From Mucilaginibacter defluvii (GTDB lineage: Bacteria > Bacteroidota > Bacteroidia > Sphingobacteriales > Sphingobacteriaceae), in the NCBI RefSeq assembly GCF_039543225.1, contig NZ_BAABJI010000004.1, forward strand, positions 62,001 to 126,000: 64,000 bases of DNA, given 5' to 3'. Made by a program: the position numbers and the translations under genes. Positions 8,700-16,808 of the stretch are shown one piece after another. Numbering within the stretch: position 1 is the stretch's first letter; each line of letters opens with the position of its first letter. Below the pieces are notes generated by a model. The model did no database searches and was not told the DNA's origin. It worked only from the letters and a program-made list of their open reading frames with translations.

Positions 8700-8893
8700 C
8701 TTTCCCCTAATTAATTTAAACTATTGATTAAACCCAAAACAAAGAACATAACATCTCAGCCTGGGCGTCTGAGAATTCGATTAAAAAATGTTTTTCACAG
8801 GTAGACGTTGTTTCTATTCTCTTTTCACAGATATAAACGCAAGGTCATCCAGTAATTAACAAACAAGGAGCCACGAAAGAGATCGATATGTAA

Positions 8894-8959
8894 CTAAGCC
8901 GTTACAATAAGCTGTTTATAGCTCGTACCGCCTAAATAAGGGTTAAAAAAATTATTCAT
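8894..8959 (-). CDS. Possible 21-residue small ORF in orphan transcript
   Basis: An ATG at 8959 opens a 21-codon frame (beginning MNNFFNPYLGG, ending QLIVTA) inside the 535-bp gap 8575-9109. The same-strand terminator lies about 200 nt downstream. The rest of the gap holds two CTGTGAAAA repeats, a small CTCAG/CTGAG hairpin near 8755-8773 and no longer ORF. It may be a small peptide, a leader, or a chance ORF within a non-coding RNA. I recognise no family. Confidence 0.25.
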   Translation of the reverse strand: MNNFFNPYLGGTSYKQLIVTA

Positions 8960-9005
8960 AGTTTAAGCGTAAGCCCGTTTATTTAAACTTTTGGGTAAAT
9001 AGCGG

Positions 9006-9060
9006 ACAAAGTGTATGTATTAAGAAACACATACATGTAGCTTATTAAATACAAAGTGTA
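9006..9060. promoter_or_regulatory. Direct and inverted repeats upstream of pnuC
   Basis: The 10-mer ACAAAGTGTA occurs at 9006-9015 and 9051-9060. Between them is an inverted repeat, TGTATGT (9012-9018) and ACATACA (9029-9035). The arrangement looks like an operator region for pnuC or for the minus-strand transcript at 8671-8959. Confidence 0.35.
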
Positions 9061-9096
9061 GCTTTTGTATGCAAATGCGAACACTATTTAAAACGC

Positions 9097-9104
9097 TATA
9101 TTTG
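9097..9104 (+). promoter_or_regulatory. -7 promoter box for pnuC, leaderless spacing
   Basis: TATATTTG matches TAnnTTTG exactly and ends 5 nt before the pnuC ATG (9110), so the mRNA would have little or no leader. Confidence 0.55.
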
Positions 9105-9109
9105 ACATA

Positions 9110-9727
9110 ATGAATTTTAGCGCCGAGTTGCAGCAATGGTGGCAGTACCAAACCTGGTACGAACTTATTGCTGTACTTACCGGACTGGCCTGCGTTTACC
9201 TTGCAGCACGCAACAGTATTCTTAACTGGCCCTTGGCAATCATCAGCGTAAGCATTTATCTATACATATTTTATAAGGCTCATTTATTTGCCGACATGGG
9301 CCTGCAGGTTTACTTTTTGGGCATGAACATTTATGGCTGGTATTACTGGCTGCGCAAACCCAACGGTACGGGCCTGGCGCCGGTTGCGGCAATAACTACA
9401 AAACAAATGGCCATTGCAGCACTGAGCATTTTTACCGTTACCGTAATATTAGGCAGCGGCTTGCGGTATACTTCAGCATCATTCCCTTACCTGGATAGTT
9501 TTTGCGCGGCATGCAGCGTGGTAGCGCAAATACTTATGGCGCGCCGCGTACTGCAAAACTGGCTGCTATGGATTTTTGTTGATATAATTTATGTTGGTAT
9601 CTACTATTTTAAAGATTTGCACCTCACCGCCGTTATGTACGCGGTTTATATAATTATGGCCGCCATGGGTTGCATAGAGTGGCGGCGCGAATACCATAAA
9701 CAGCAACAAAGTACCTTAAATGGATAA
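9110..9727 (+). CDS. pnuC: Nicotinamide riboside/mononucleotide transporter PnuC
   Basis: 205 residues with about seven hydrophobic segments. PnuC proteins let the NAD precursor nicotinamide riboside (or, in related proteins, thiamine) enter by facilitated diffusion, with trapping by phosphorylation. The NIYGWYYW motif near residues 68-75 is characteristic. It overlaps the NadR-type kinase by 8 nt, so the pair forms a transport-and-trap unit for NAD salvage. A PnuT (thiamine) assignment is less likely because the partner is a ribosylnicotinamide-kinase-like protein and no TPP riboswitch is visible upstream. Confidence 0.9.
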   Translation: MNFSAELQQWWQYQTWYELIAVLTGLACVYLAARNSILNWPLAIISVSIYLYIFYKAHLFADMGLQVYFLGMNIYGWYYWLRKPNGTGLAPVAAITTKQMAIAALSIFTVTVILGSGLRYTSASFPYLDSFCAACSVVAQILMARRVLQNWLLWIFVDIIYVGIYYFKDLHLTAVMYAVYIIMAAMGCIEWRREYHKQQQSTLNG

Positions 9728-10259
9728 AAACATTGTTAAGATAGCAGTTGTAGGGCCTGAATCCACAGGTAAATCAACTATGGCAACGTACCTGGCTGAG
9801 CATTACCATACCATTTGGGTGCCCGAATACGCTCGCGAATATTGCGAAAACCTAAACCGCGAATATACCTGGCAAGATGAACTGAATATGTTTTACGGCC
9901 AGCTGGAGCTTGAGGAAAAACTTATACCCCGGGCTAATAAGCTACTGATTTGCGATACTACTTTTATCACCATAAAAATATGGAGCGACCACCTGTTCGG
10001 CCGTTCGCCGCAGGAAGTTTTGGATGAGCTTGCCGACCACCCGTATGACCTTTACCTACTGCTTGATATTGATATGCCCTGGCAGGACGACCCCCTGCGC
10101 GATTTCCCTGATCTGCGCGAACATTTTATGGCCATATGGCACCGTGAACTACAGGCATTAAATGCCGATTATAAGGTTGTATCGGGCCTTGGCGCCGAAC
10201 GGCACGCCAATGCCGTTGGCGCTATTGACCAATGGCTGCAAAGCGCTGCCGAAAAATAA
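9720..10259 (+). CDS. NadR-type nicotinamide riboside kinase (AAA_28 ATPase)
   Basis: 179 residues. The P-loop GPESTGKST (residues 12-20) and the EYARE and LLDIDMPWQDDPLRD segments match the C-terminal ribosylnicotinamide kinase domain of NadR. The adenylyltransferase and DNA-binding domains of full NadR are absent. It should phosphorylate imported nicotinamide riboside to NMN in the cytoplasm. Its start overlaps the end of pnuC by 8 nt, suggesting translational coupling. Confidence 0.88.
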   Translation: MDKNIVKIAVVGPESTGKSTMATYLAEHYHTIWVPEYAREYCENLNREYTWQDELNMFYGQLELEEKLIPRANKLLICDTTFITIKIWSDHLFGRSPQEVLDELADHPYDLYLLLDIDMPWQDDPLRDFPDLREHFMAIWHRELQALNADYKVVSGLGAERHANAVGAIDQWLQSAAEK

Positions 10260-10344
10260 TTTAACATTCTGATAATATTTTGTGCTGATGGTGCAACACC
10301 CCGATATATCTGCTGTCTAATAGACTGAAAGCTGAATATCACAA

Positions 10345-10905
10345 TTGGAAGCCATATACATCGACAAACATTACAACCTGGTGGTTGAATGCAAGCAGGG
10401 CAGTAAAAAAGCCTGCTATGAGCTCTATCGCCTGTACTCAAAAGCTATGCTGAACATTGCCTATCGAATAGTGGGCAATATTGGCGAAGCCGAAGATGTA
10501 CTGCAGGAAGCTTTTTTGCATGCCTTTAATAAAGTGCACGATTTTAGGCAGGAAACCACCTTTGGCCTATGGCTCAAACAAATTGTTGTATCGCGATCCA
10601 TCAACCTGCTCCGTAAGCGCAAACTGGAGTGGACTGAACTGGAAGACGAGAAGATGATGAACATACCTGAAGAGGAGATAGATGAGGACGAGGAAAAAAA
10701 TTACAAGGTAGCCGCTGTAAAAGAGGCGATGAAGGAGCTCCCCGAAGGCTACCGAGTAGTGATCTCGCTTTACCTGCTCGAAGGATATGATCATGAGGAA
10801 ATAGGGCAGATTTTAAATATTACAGAAAACACATCGCGTACACAGTTTTTACGCGCTAAACGAAAACTGGGCGAAATTTTAAGCAGAAAAGGAATAACAT
10901 CATGA
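10345..10905 (+). CDS. ECF-type sigma-70 factor
   Basis: 186 residues with sigma region 2 (about 25-95, containing YRIVGNIGEAEDVLQEAFLHAF) and region 4 (about 125-180, containing LPEGYRVVISLYLLEGYDHEEIGQIL). An acidic linker (EEEIDEDEE) joins them. The proposed start is the TTG at 10345; no suitable ATG occurs before region 2. It overlaps the next gene by 4 nt (ATGA), as expected for a sigma/anti-sigma pair. Confidence 0.92.
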   Translation: MEAIYIDKHYNLVVECKQGSKKACYELYRLYSKAMLNIAYRIVGNIGEAEDVLQEAFLHAFNKVHDFRQETTFGLWLKQIVVSRSINLLRKRKLEWTELEDEKMMNIPEEEIDEDEEKNYKVAAVKEAMKELPEGYRVVISLYLLEGYDHEEIGQILNITENTSRTQFLRAKRKLGEILSRKGITS

Positions 10906-11471
10906 GCAAGCGATTAGAAGATTTCATGAGAGCTAACAAGGACGAGTTTAACGACCTTGAGCCACGTATGGAATTGTGGGACAGTATTGAACTAAAACTC
11001 AACCTGGCCTCAGAGCCGGAAAAGACAAAAAAAAGTGAGGCCAAAACATTCTCGTTAGGCTTTGTGCTAAGGGTGGCGGCCAGTGTTATTGTAGTAATGG
11101 GTGTTTGCTTTGTGCTATACCTGCGCAACAGCAGCAACCAGGGCATTGAACTGGCCGATATTAACCCGGCGTATGCCAAGCAGCAAATGCACTATGCATC
11201 ATTAGTGCAAACCAAACGCAATGAGTTAAAAACGGTTGCCAAAATAGACCCTCAGCTGTATCATGAATTCAGCAAGGAAATTGCTAAAATGGATTCGGCT
11301 TATACCCGTCTTAAAAGTGACCTGGCAACCAGCCCTAACCAGGAGCGTACCCTGCGCGCCATGATACGCAACCTGCAGATACAAACCGAGGTGCTTAACC
11401 AGCAACTGAATGTGATAGAACAATTTAAAGAATTGAAAAAAGAACAAAAAAATGAGATCAAAAATATATAA
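10902..11471 (+). CDS. Putative membrane anti-sigma factor
   Basis: 189 residues with no clear database-type signature. A cytoplasmic N-terminal portion (about 1-45) is followed by one membrane segment (about 50-67, VLRVAASVIVVMGVCFVLYL) and a helical, coiled-coil-prone C-terminal region. This topology, and the 4-nt overlap with the ECF sigma gene, suggest an anti-sigma factor sequestering it at the membrane. It overlaps the next gene by 20 nt. No zinc-binding HxxxCxxC motif is present. Confidence 0.7.
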   Translation: MSKRLEDFMRANKDEFNDLEPRMELWDSIELKLNLASEPEKTKKSEAKTFSLGFVLRVAASVIVVMGVCFVLYLRNSSNQGIELADINPAYAKQQMHYASLVQTKRNELKTVAKIDPQLYHEFSKEIAKMDSAYTRLKSDLATSPNQERTLRAMIRNLQIQTEVLNQQLNVIEQFKELKKEQKNEIKNI

Positions 11472-12795
11472 GGTATTTTACCTGCTGCTGGCCTTTGTTT
11501 TGGCAACCGGCATTGTATCGGCACAAAAAAAACCGGCTGCTCCGGCAAAAACAGTTAAGCCGAACACTAAAATTGTGCTGAGCGGCGGCACGTCAGTAAG
11601 TGATGATATTGATGCAACCCTTAATGATTTAAAGGTACAGCTAAAGGATTTTCATGTTAACGTCAATGGCAAGGAGCTTAAAAAGCTTAACCAGGAACTT
11701 GCCGTAAGCCTTAAAAATATGAATAAGGATTTAAACCTGAGCCTGGCTAACCTGGACAAAAGCCTTGCAGCAGTAGGCGACATTGATATTGACCTCGACG
11801 ATATTGATCTGGATCTTAGCCGTGTGAATGTTAACAACAGCACCATAAACAGCGTTGATGACGATGACGACCTGGAAGAAAAGGTAAAAAACTACAGCAA
11901 AACTTACCCTGCCGACCGGAATGATTTGTTAAGTATTGATAACCGCTACGGCAAAGTAACCATTAATACCTGGAACAAAAATGAATTTAAGGTTGATGTA
12001 CAGGTAAAGGTTGCCACCAACAAAGAGGGCCAGGCCCAAAAAATGCTCGACGAAGTTACCATTGCCGACGGGCGCGACGGGCAAACCGTATGGTTTAAAA
12101 CAAACATGGGCAATAGCAACAACAGCGGTTCGTGGTCGTTTATCAGCGGCAGCCGTCGCAGCATTCGCCGTATCGAAATAAACTACACCGTTTACATGCC
12201 GGCCAAAAACAGCCTGGCGGTTACAAACCGGTATGGGAGCACCGTGCTTCCGGATTTATACGGCAAAGTTACCATCAATCATTCATACGGTAATTTTGTG
12301 GCCAAAACGCTGAGCAACCCGGCTAATGATATTAATGTGAAATACGGCAGCGCTACTATTGAGGGCCTTAACGGCAGCGATTTAAATGTGGCATACGGCA
12401 ACCTTAACCTAAGCGAATGCGAAAAGCTTACAGCTAAGGTAAGTTATGGCTCGGCCAAAATAGGCAACATCAAAACCTCGGGCAATATTAATGTAAAATA
12501 CAGCGGTGGCCTAAACATAACTTCGCTTGATAAAAGCCTGAAAAACCTTGTGGTAAATTCATCATACTCCGGCGTGAAAATAGGCGTAAGCGAACCGTTA
12601 AATGTTGATTTTGATGTAACCGTACACTACGGCAGCTTTAATTACAATAACGATGTGGTTAACGTGGTAAACAAAAACCCGTCTGACGAGGAGCGCGGCT
12701 TTAACCCTACCAAAACCTTTAAAGGCAAGCTGGGTAAAGGCAGCAACGGCACAATCGTTATCAATTCAAATTATGGCAGCGTAAAGTTTGAATAA
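11452..12795 (+). CDS. Secreted DUF4097-like beta-helical protein
   Basis: 447 residues with a Sec signal peptide (about 1-24, ending VSAQ). Residues about 40-130 are Asp/Leu-rich and helical. From about 150 to the end are repeated short beta strands (recurring RYG, KYG, AYG, SYG, HYG turns), the pattern of DUF4097/DUF2807-type putative adhesin or auto-transporter-like beta-helices. It is third in the sigma/anti-sigma operon, overlapping the anti-sigma gene by 20 nt, so it is probably an envelope component whose level the sigma factor controls. Molecular role unknown. Confidence 0.8.
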   Translation: MRSKIYKVFYLLLAFVLATGIVSAQKKPAAPAKTVKPNTKIVLSGGTSVSDDIDATLNDLKVQLKDFHVNVNGKELKKLNQELAVSLKNMNKDLNLSLANLDKSLAAVGDIDIDLDDIDLDLSRVNVNNSTINSVDDDDDLEEKVKNYSKTYPADRNDLLSIDNRYGKVTINTWNKNEFKVDVQVKVATNKEGQAQKMLDEVTIADGRDGQTVWFKTNMGNSNNSGSWSFISGSRRSIRRIEINYTVYMPAKNSLAVTNRYGSTVLPDLYGKVTINHSYGNFVAKTLSNPANDINVKYGSATIEGLNGSDLNVAYGNLNLSECEKLTAKVSYGSAKIGNIKTSGNINVKYSGGLNITSLDKSLKNLVVNSSYSGVKIGVSEPLNVDFDVTVHYGSFNYNNDVVNVVNKNPSDEERGFNPTKTFKGKLGKGSNGTIVINSNYGSVKFE

Positions 12796-12822
12796 TTTTT
12801 ACTCTGTTAAATACTAATTATT

Positions 12823-12852
12823 AAAACCCTTGCCCTGTGGCGGGGGTTTTGT
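12823..12852 (+). terminator. Terminator after ECF operon
   Basis: AAAACCC pairs with GGGGTTTT, with an inner GCC/GGC step, followed by a T-rich stretch. It lies 27 nt after the DUF4097-like stop. Confidence 0.65.
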
Positions 12853-12877
12853 ATTTTAGCGACACTTTACACATAGC

Positions 12878-13642
12878 ATGGAAATTTTCTCGAACCCGGA
12901 AACCTGGATATCTCTCATTACCCTAACAGTACTGGAAATTGTATTGGGTATTGATAATATTATATTCATCTCGATACTTGCTGATAAACTACCGGCAGAC
13001 CAACAGGCCAAAGGCAGACGTATGGGCTTAGGCATGGCACTGATCACGCGTATATTGCTGCTGTTATCTATAAGTTGGGTTATGCGCCTTACCTCACCAT
13101 TGTTTAACCTTTCGGGAATATTTGGCATAACTGACCCGGAATGGGTAGAAAAACTGGCCATCTCCGGCCGGGATCTTATCCTGCTGATTGGCGGCTTATT
13201 CCTGATCTACAAAAGCACACACGAAATACATGGTAAAATTGAGGGCGACGATGATGACACCGGCAATGTAAAAGGCCATTCGTTTTGGGGCACTATTTTC
13301 CAGATCATGATACTGGATATAGTTTTCTCCCTTGATTCGGTGATCACGGCAGTTGGTATGGCTGATCACGTGGAGATTATGATAGCCGCGGTGGTTATTG
13401 CCGTGGGTATTATGATGTGGGCATCGGGCAGTGTGGCTAACTTTGTAAACAAACACCCTACGGTTAAAATGCTGGCCCTGTCGTTCCTGCTACTTATCGG
13501 CGTATCGCTATTGGCCGAAGCGCTGGAGCAACATATCCCGAAAGGATACATTTACTTTGCTATGGCCTTTTCGGTAATGGTTGAAATGCTTAATCTTAAA
13601 GTTAAAAGCAAAAGCACCGGTAAGGAAATCGTAAAAAAGTAA
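12878..13642 (+). CDS. TerC family integral membrane protein
   Basis: 254 residues with about seven to eight membrane segments. The signature EIVLGIDNIIFIS near residue 20 and the second acidic segment MILDIVFSLDSVITAVG near residue 150 match the TerC/YkoY/MeeF family, whose members are linked to tellurite resistance and to manganese export that metalates exported enzymes. No other ter genes are nearby, so a metal-homeostasis role is more likely than a tellurite operon. The 3' end converges on the TPR gene. Confidence 0.9.
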   Translation: MEIFSNPETWISLITLTVLEIVLGIDNIIFISILADKLPADQQAKGRRMGLGMALITRILLLLSISWVMRLTSPLFNLSGIFGITDPEWVEKLAISGRDLILLIGGLFLIYKSTHEIHGKIEGDDDDTGNVKGHSFWGTIFQIMILDIVFSLDSVITAVGMADHVEIMIAAVVIAVGIMMWASGSVANFVNKHPTVKMLALSFLLLIGVSLLAEALEQHIPKGYIYFAMAFSVMVEMLNLKVKSKSTGKEIVKK

Positions 13643-13699
13643 AATAGCGCCTTGGCAAACGCGGTCATTGGTGGGCTTGCCGAAGCACCTACAATAATT

Positions 13700-14662
13700 C
13701 TAAAACTCCTGCCTGCCACTTGCTTTTGCCCGTGCAGCAGCGGCTTTATCAACGCTCTGGCTTATATGATCGGCAAATTCGGCCATACGGTCGGCTTGCG
13801 CCAGCTGGTAATATCCGGTAGCTAAACTGCTTAAAAATGGCTCGGCTTGCTTTTCAAGTACTAAGCCGAGCGCTTTGAATACCGCGCTTAACTGTTTAGC
13901 CAGCAGTGGTGCCGTTGCCCCGCCCTTCTTTACGCCACCAACCGCCAAAGTAATAGCCTGATTCAACTTTTTATTCAACGCATCTACCACAGGAGCTTTT
14001 TCGCCCGGCACCAGTTTAAGGGAACCACCTTTTAAAATACTTTGCAAATTGCCGTAAGCTTCGGCACTACTGACCCCGTTTGGTTCGAGCGCTAAAAAAC
14101 GGCAAAGTGCCAGCAGGGCCGGTGCCCGCTTGTTCTGATGAAATGTTACCAGCGCGTATAGGCGCAAGCTCGCAGTGTGTTTCGGATCGGCCGCGAGCAC
14201 GGTAAGGGCGCTTTTCTCAGCTTCAGCGTACTGCCTAGCCCTGAAATACGCCAGGGCGATATTATAATGCAATGTATAATCATCGGGCGCGGCCTTTATA
14301 GCCTGCAAATAGCTTTCAACCGCTTGTTTAGGTTGCCGGTTTTTATCATATATACTACCCATCAGGCTGTAGGCCGAAGCAGTAACCGATGCTGACGGAC
14401 CGGCAGCAACCACCGTTTGCAAATAAGGTATGGCATCCACCCCTTTCCCGGTAGCGTTCAAGCTAAAAGCCATTTGATAATTGGCAGTGCTGTTATCAGG
14501 TTCTAATTTTAAGGCGGCTTTATATTTTTCAATTGCGCCGGCATGCTCACGCTTCGCGGCAAGCTCCGTACCTTCCTGCACTAATGTACGTGCATCCTGG
14601 GCATTGCAATTTAACCAGACGCTAAATACTACAAGTAATAAATATTTCAAAGCGTGTTTCAT
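13700..14662 (-). CDS. Secreted tetratricopeptide repeat protein
   Basis: 320 residues. A signal peptide (about 1-21, ending NCNAQ) precedes about five TPR units (about 25-195), for example GAIEKYKAALKLEPDNSTA and PKQAVESYLQAIKAAPDD. The C-terminal third is Ala/Leu/Lys-rich and helical. It is probably a periplasmic protein-protein interaction scaffold; the partner is unknown. It stands alone between TerC (convergent) and the AraC regulator (same strand, 55 nt away). Confidence 0.8.
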   Translation of the reverse strand: MKHALKYLLLVVFSVWLNCNAQDARTLVQEGTELAAKREHAGAIEKYKAALKLEPDNSTANYQMAFSLNATGKGVDAIPYLQTVVAAGPSASVTASAYSLMGSIYDKNRQPKQAVESYLQAIKAAPDDYTLHYNIALAYFRARQYAEAEKSALTVLAADPKHTASLRLYALVTFHQNKRAPALLALCRFLALEPNGVSSAEAYGNLQSILKGGSLKLVPGEKAPVVDALNKKLNQAITLAVGGVKKGGATAPLLAKQLSAVFKALGLVLEKQAEPFLSSLATGYYQLAQADRMAEFADHISQSVDKAAAARAKASGRQEF

Positions 14663-14717
14663 ATTTTATCTACTAACGGTCATGATACCGTTTTTAACTC
14701 ATCCACCTAAATAAAAA

Positions 14718-15575
14718 TCAAACTACTGCCTTCAGCCTTTGATAATTCATCAGCCTGAACGCTTTAGGGCTTATACCTTTATTATTGCGGAAAAATTTAT
14801 TCAAATGGCTTTCATCTGTAAAGCCAAATTCATCAACAATTTCGCCCAGCCGCTTATCGCTGTGGATCAGCCGGTGCTCAATCAAGGTTTGCCGGTATTG
14901 TGTAATATACTTTTGCAGCGTGCTGCCGGTATGCTGCTTAAAATATTTACCCAGGTAATTTACAGATACATTGAAATGCCTGCACAGGTATTCGGCACGC
15001 AGTTTTTCCGGGTAGTAAATATTGGCCTGTATAAAGTTGAGGATGTTAACGGCCCGTTGATCCGCATTTTCAGATAGCTCCAGGTGCAAAAACTTGGCGA
15101 TGTTGCGGGCTACCAGTACAATCAGCGTATTCACATATTGCTGTATCAGCTCCTGGTTATAAATATCACGGCTTTCATATTCCCTGATAATGGCATCTAC
15201 CAAAGGCTTAACCACCTGCTTATCCACAATATTTTTTAAAATACAGCCAGGCTTATGGTTGGCATTTTGCAATATAAATTCCAGCTTTTGAATATTGCCG
15301 GTTAAAATACCCGACTCCCGGATATAAATGTCATTAAAACGCAGGTAGAAGAAAGTGGTTGTGGTCTTCACCTTAAACGAATGGCAGTCTTCCGGTGTGA
15401 TCAGGAACATATGCCCGGGATGATAAGCAAACTGACTTTGATTGATACACTGCGTGCCGGTACCGTCAACAATGTAAACCAATTCAAAAAAGCTATGCTT
15501 ATGCCCATCGCGCGTACCTTCATCCAACGTTTCGTATTCGATAGAAAAAGGTTCATGCAAATCCTCACGTTTCAT
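14718..15575 (-). CDS. AraC-family transcriptional regulator
   Basis: 285 residues. The N-terminal cupin-like sensing domain includes GHKHSFFELVYIVDGTG. The C-terminal double helix-turn-helix (about 185-280) includes LCRHFNVSVNYLGKYFKQHTG and VDEFGFTDESHLNKFFRNNKGISPKAFR. It is divergent from the NADP-dependent oxidoreductase gene across 80 bp that carry a -7 box for each direction, so it probably regulates that gene and itself. The ligand is unknown. Confidence 0.92.
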   Translation of the reverse strand: MKREDLHEPFSIEYETLDEGTRDGHKHSFFELVYIVDGTGTQCINQSQFAYHPGHMFLITPEDCHSFKVKTTTTFFYLRFNDIYIRESGILTGNIQKLEFILQNANHKPGCILKNIVDKQVVKPLVDAIIREYESRDIYNQELIQQYVNTLIVLVARNIAKFLHLELSENADQRAVNILNFIQANIYYPEKLRAEYLCRHFNVSVNYLGKYFKQHTGSTLQKYITQYRQTLIEHRLIHSDKRLGEIVDEFGFTDESHLNKFFRNNKGISPKAFRLMNYQRLKAVV

Positions 15576-15593
15576 ATTTATACAGATTTATAG

Positions 15594-15601
15594 CAAATTT
15601 A
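15594..15601 (-). promoter_or_regulatory. -7 promoter box for AraC gene
   Basis: TAAATTTG on the minus strand (TAnnTTTG), 18 nt upstream of the AraC start. Confidence 0.5.
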
Positions 15602-15628
15602 TACCAAATAAATGATTAATAAAAAGTA

Positions 15629-15636
15629 TATTTTTG
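15629..15636 (+). promoter_or_regulatory. -7 promoter box for oxidoreductase gene
   Basis: TATTTTTG (TAnnTTTG), 19 nt upstream of the ATG at 15656. Confidence 0.5.
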
Positions 15637-15655
15637 CCTTATAAGAATACAGATC

Positions 15656-16591
15656 ATGAAAGCATTTATTTTAAATAACCCCGGTGACGTCAGCGAGCTA
15701 CAGCTCCAGGATATCGAAACACCAACTATCCAGCCGGGCGAAGTGCTGGTAAAGATAAAAGCCATCAGCATTAACCCGGTTGATGTAAAAAGCCGTACCG
15801 GCAAAGGTGTTTACGGCCGTATTAAAGATCAAAGCCCATTGATACTGGGTTGGGATATATCGGGTACGGTTACCGAATCGCAATCTGAAAAATTCAAGGC
15901 GGGCGATGAAGTATTCGGGATGGTGAACTTCCCGGGACACGGCAAAGCGTATGCGGAGTATGTGGCCGCACCGGCAGCACAGCTTGCTTTAAAGCCTGCC
16001 AACATTTCGCACCCGGAAGCCGCCGCCGCAACACTTGCCGCCTTAACCGCTTACCAGGCTATGGTGCACAATGCGCATGTACAATCCGGACAAAAAGTAC
16101 TTGTACATGCCGCGGCAGGCGGTGTAGGGCATTTTGCCGTACAACTGGCAAAGCATCTGGGTGCTCATGTTACCGGTACATCATCCGCACGGAACAAAGA
16201 TTTTATATTGAACCTGGGCGCCGATGCGCACATTGATTATACTACATACGACTGGGCAAATCATCCCGAAGAATTTGATTTTGTTTTGGATGGCGTGGGC
16301 GGCGATACTATCGACACATCAATACTGGTAACCAAACCAGGCGGCACGGTAATCAGCATCCCGACCGGCCTTAACGAGGCAGTTACCGAAAAAGCCAAAG
16401 CAAAGGGTGTTAACGGTTACTTCATCCTGGTGAAGTCCGATGGCTATGATATGCAACAGGTTGCTGCTTTGCTCGAAAAAGGCACCTTGAAAGCACACGT
16501 ATCAGAAACTTTTCCGTTTGCTGAAATGGCTGAGGCTCACCTGCAGGTAGAAAGCGGACGGACGGTTGGCAAAGTGATTGTAACGCTGTAA
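15656..16591 (+). CDS. NADP-dependent quinone oxidoreductase-like MDR enzyme
   Basis: 311 residues, a zinc-independent medium-chain dehydrogenase/reductase. The GroES-like N-terminal domain contains GWDISGTV. The Rossmann motif AAAGGVGHFAVQLAKHLGA lies near residue 155. No structural or catalytic zinc Cys cluster is present, so it is most like quinone oxidoreductase or reticulon-4-interacting-protein types that reduce quinones or activated alkenes with NADPH. The divergent AraC gene is its likely regulator. Confidence 0.88.
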   Translation: MKAFILNNPGDVSELQLQDIETPTIQPGEVLVKIKAISINPVDVKSRTGKGVYGRIKDQSPLILGWDISGTVTESQSEKFKAGDEVFGMVNFPGHGKAYAEYVAAPAAQLALKPANISHPEAAAATLAALTAYQAMVHNAHVQSGQKVLVHAAAGGVGHFAVQLAKHLGAHVTGTSSARNKDFILNLGADAHIDYTTYDWANHPEEFDFVLDGVGGDTIDTSILVTKPGGTVISIPTGLNEAVTEKAKAKGVNGYFILVKSDGYDMQQVAALLEKGTLKAHVSETFPFAEMAEAHLQVESGRTVGKVIVTL

Positions 16592-16609
16592 TAAATCAGC
16601 AACCGATAA

Positions 16610-16652
16610 ACAAAGCCGCCTGAGGCATTATGCACCTCAGGCCGCTTTGTTC
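16610..16652 (+). terminator. Hairpin terminator after oxidoreductase
   Basis: A long stem joins CAAAGCCGCCTGAGG (16611-16625) and CCTCAGGCCGCTTTG (16635-16649). The T-run is short. Confidence 0.6.
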
Positions 16653-16808
16653 TGTACGGTGATTAATTGCACATAGCGCCCGCTTAAACCATAAAGAAAA
16701 TTACTTTCAGATAGATAACGGCTATACCAATGCAGGCGAACTTTTAAGAACTTTGAATAATATAGATTTTAATCGTTCAAACCCAACAAGGGTTAAACAT
16801 GCATAAAA

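Noticed and set aside
8575..9109. TPP or NAD-type riboswitch before pnuC
   Set aside because: No conserved TPP core or NAD-riboswitch-like sequence was seen, and the pnuC -7 box is 5 nt from the start, leaving no room for a leader riboswitch on that transcript.
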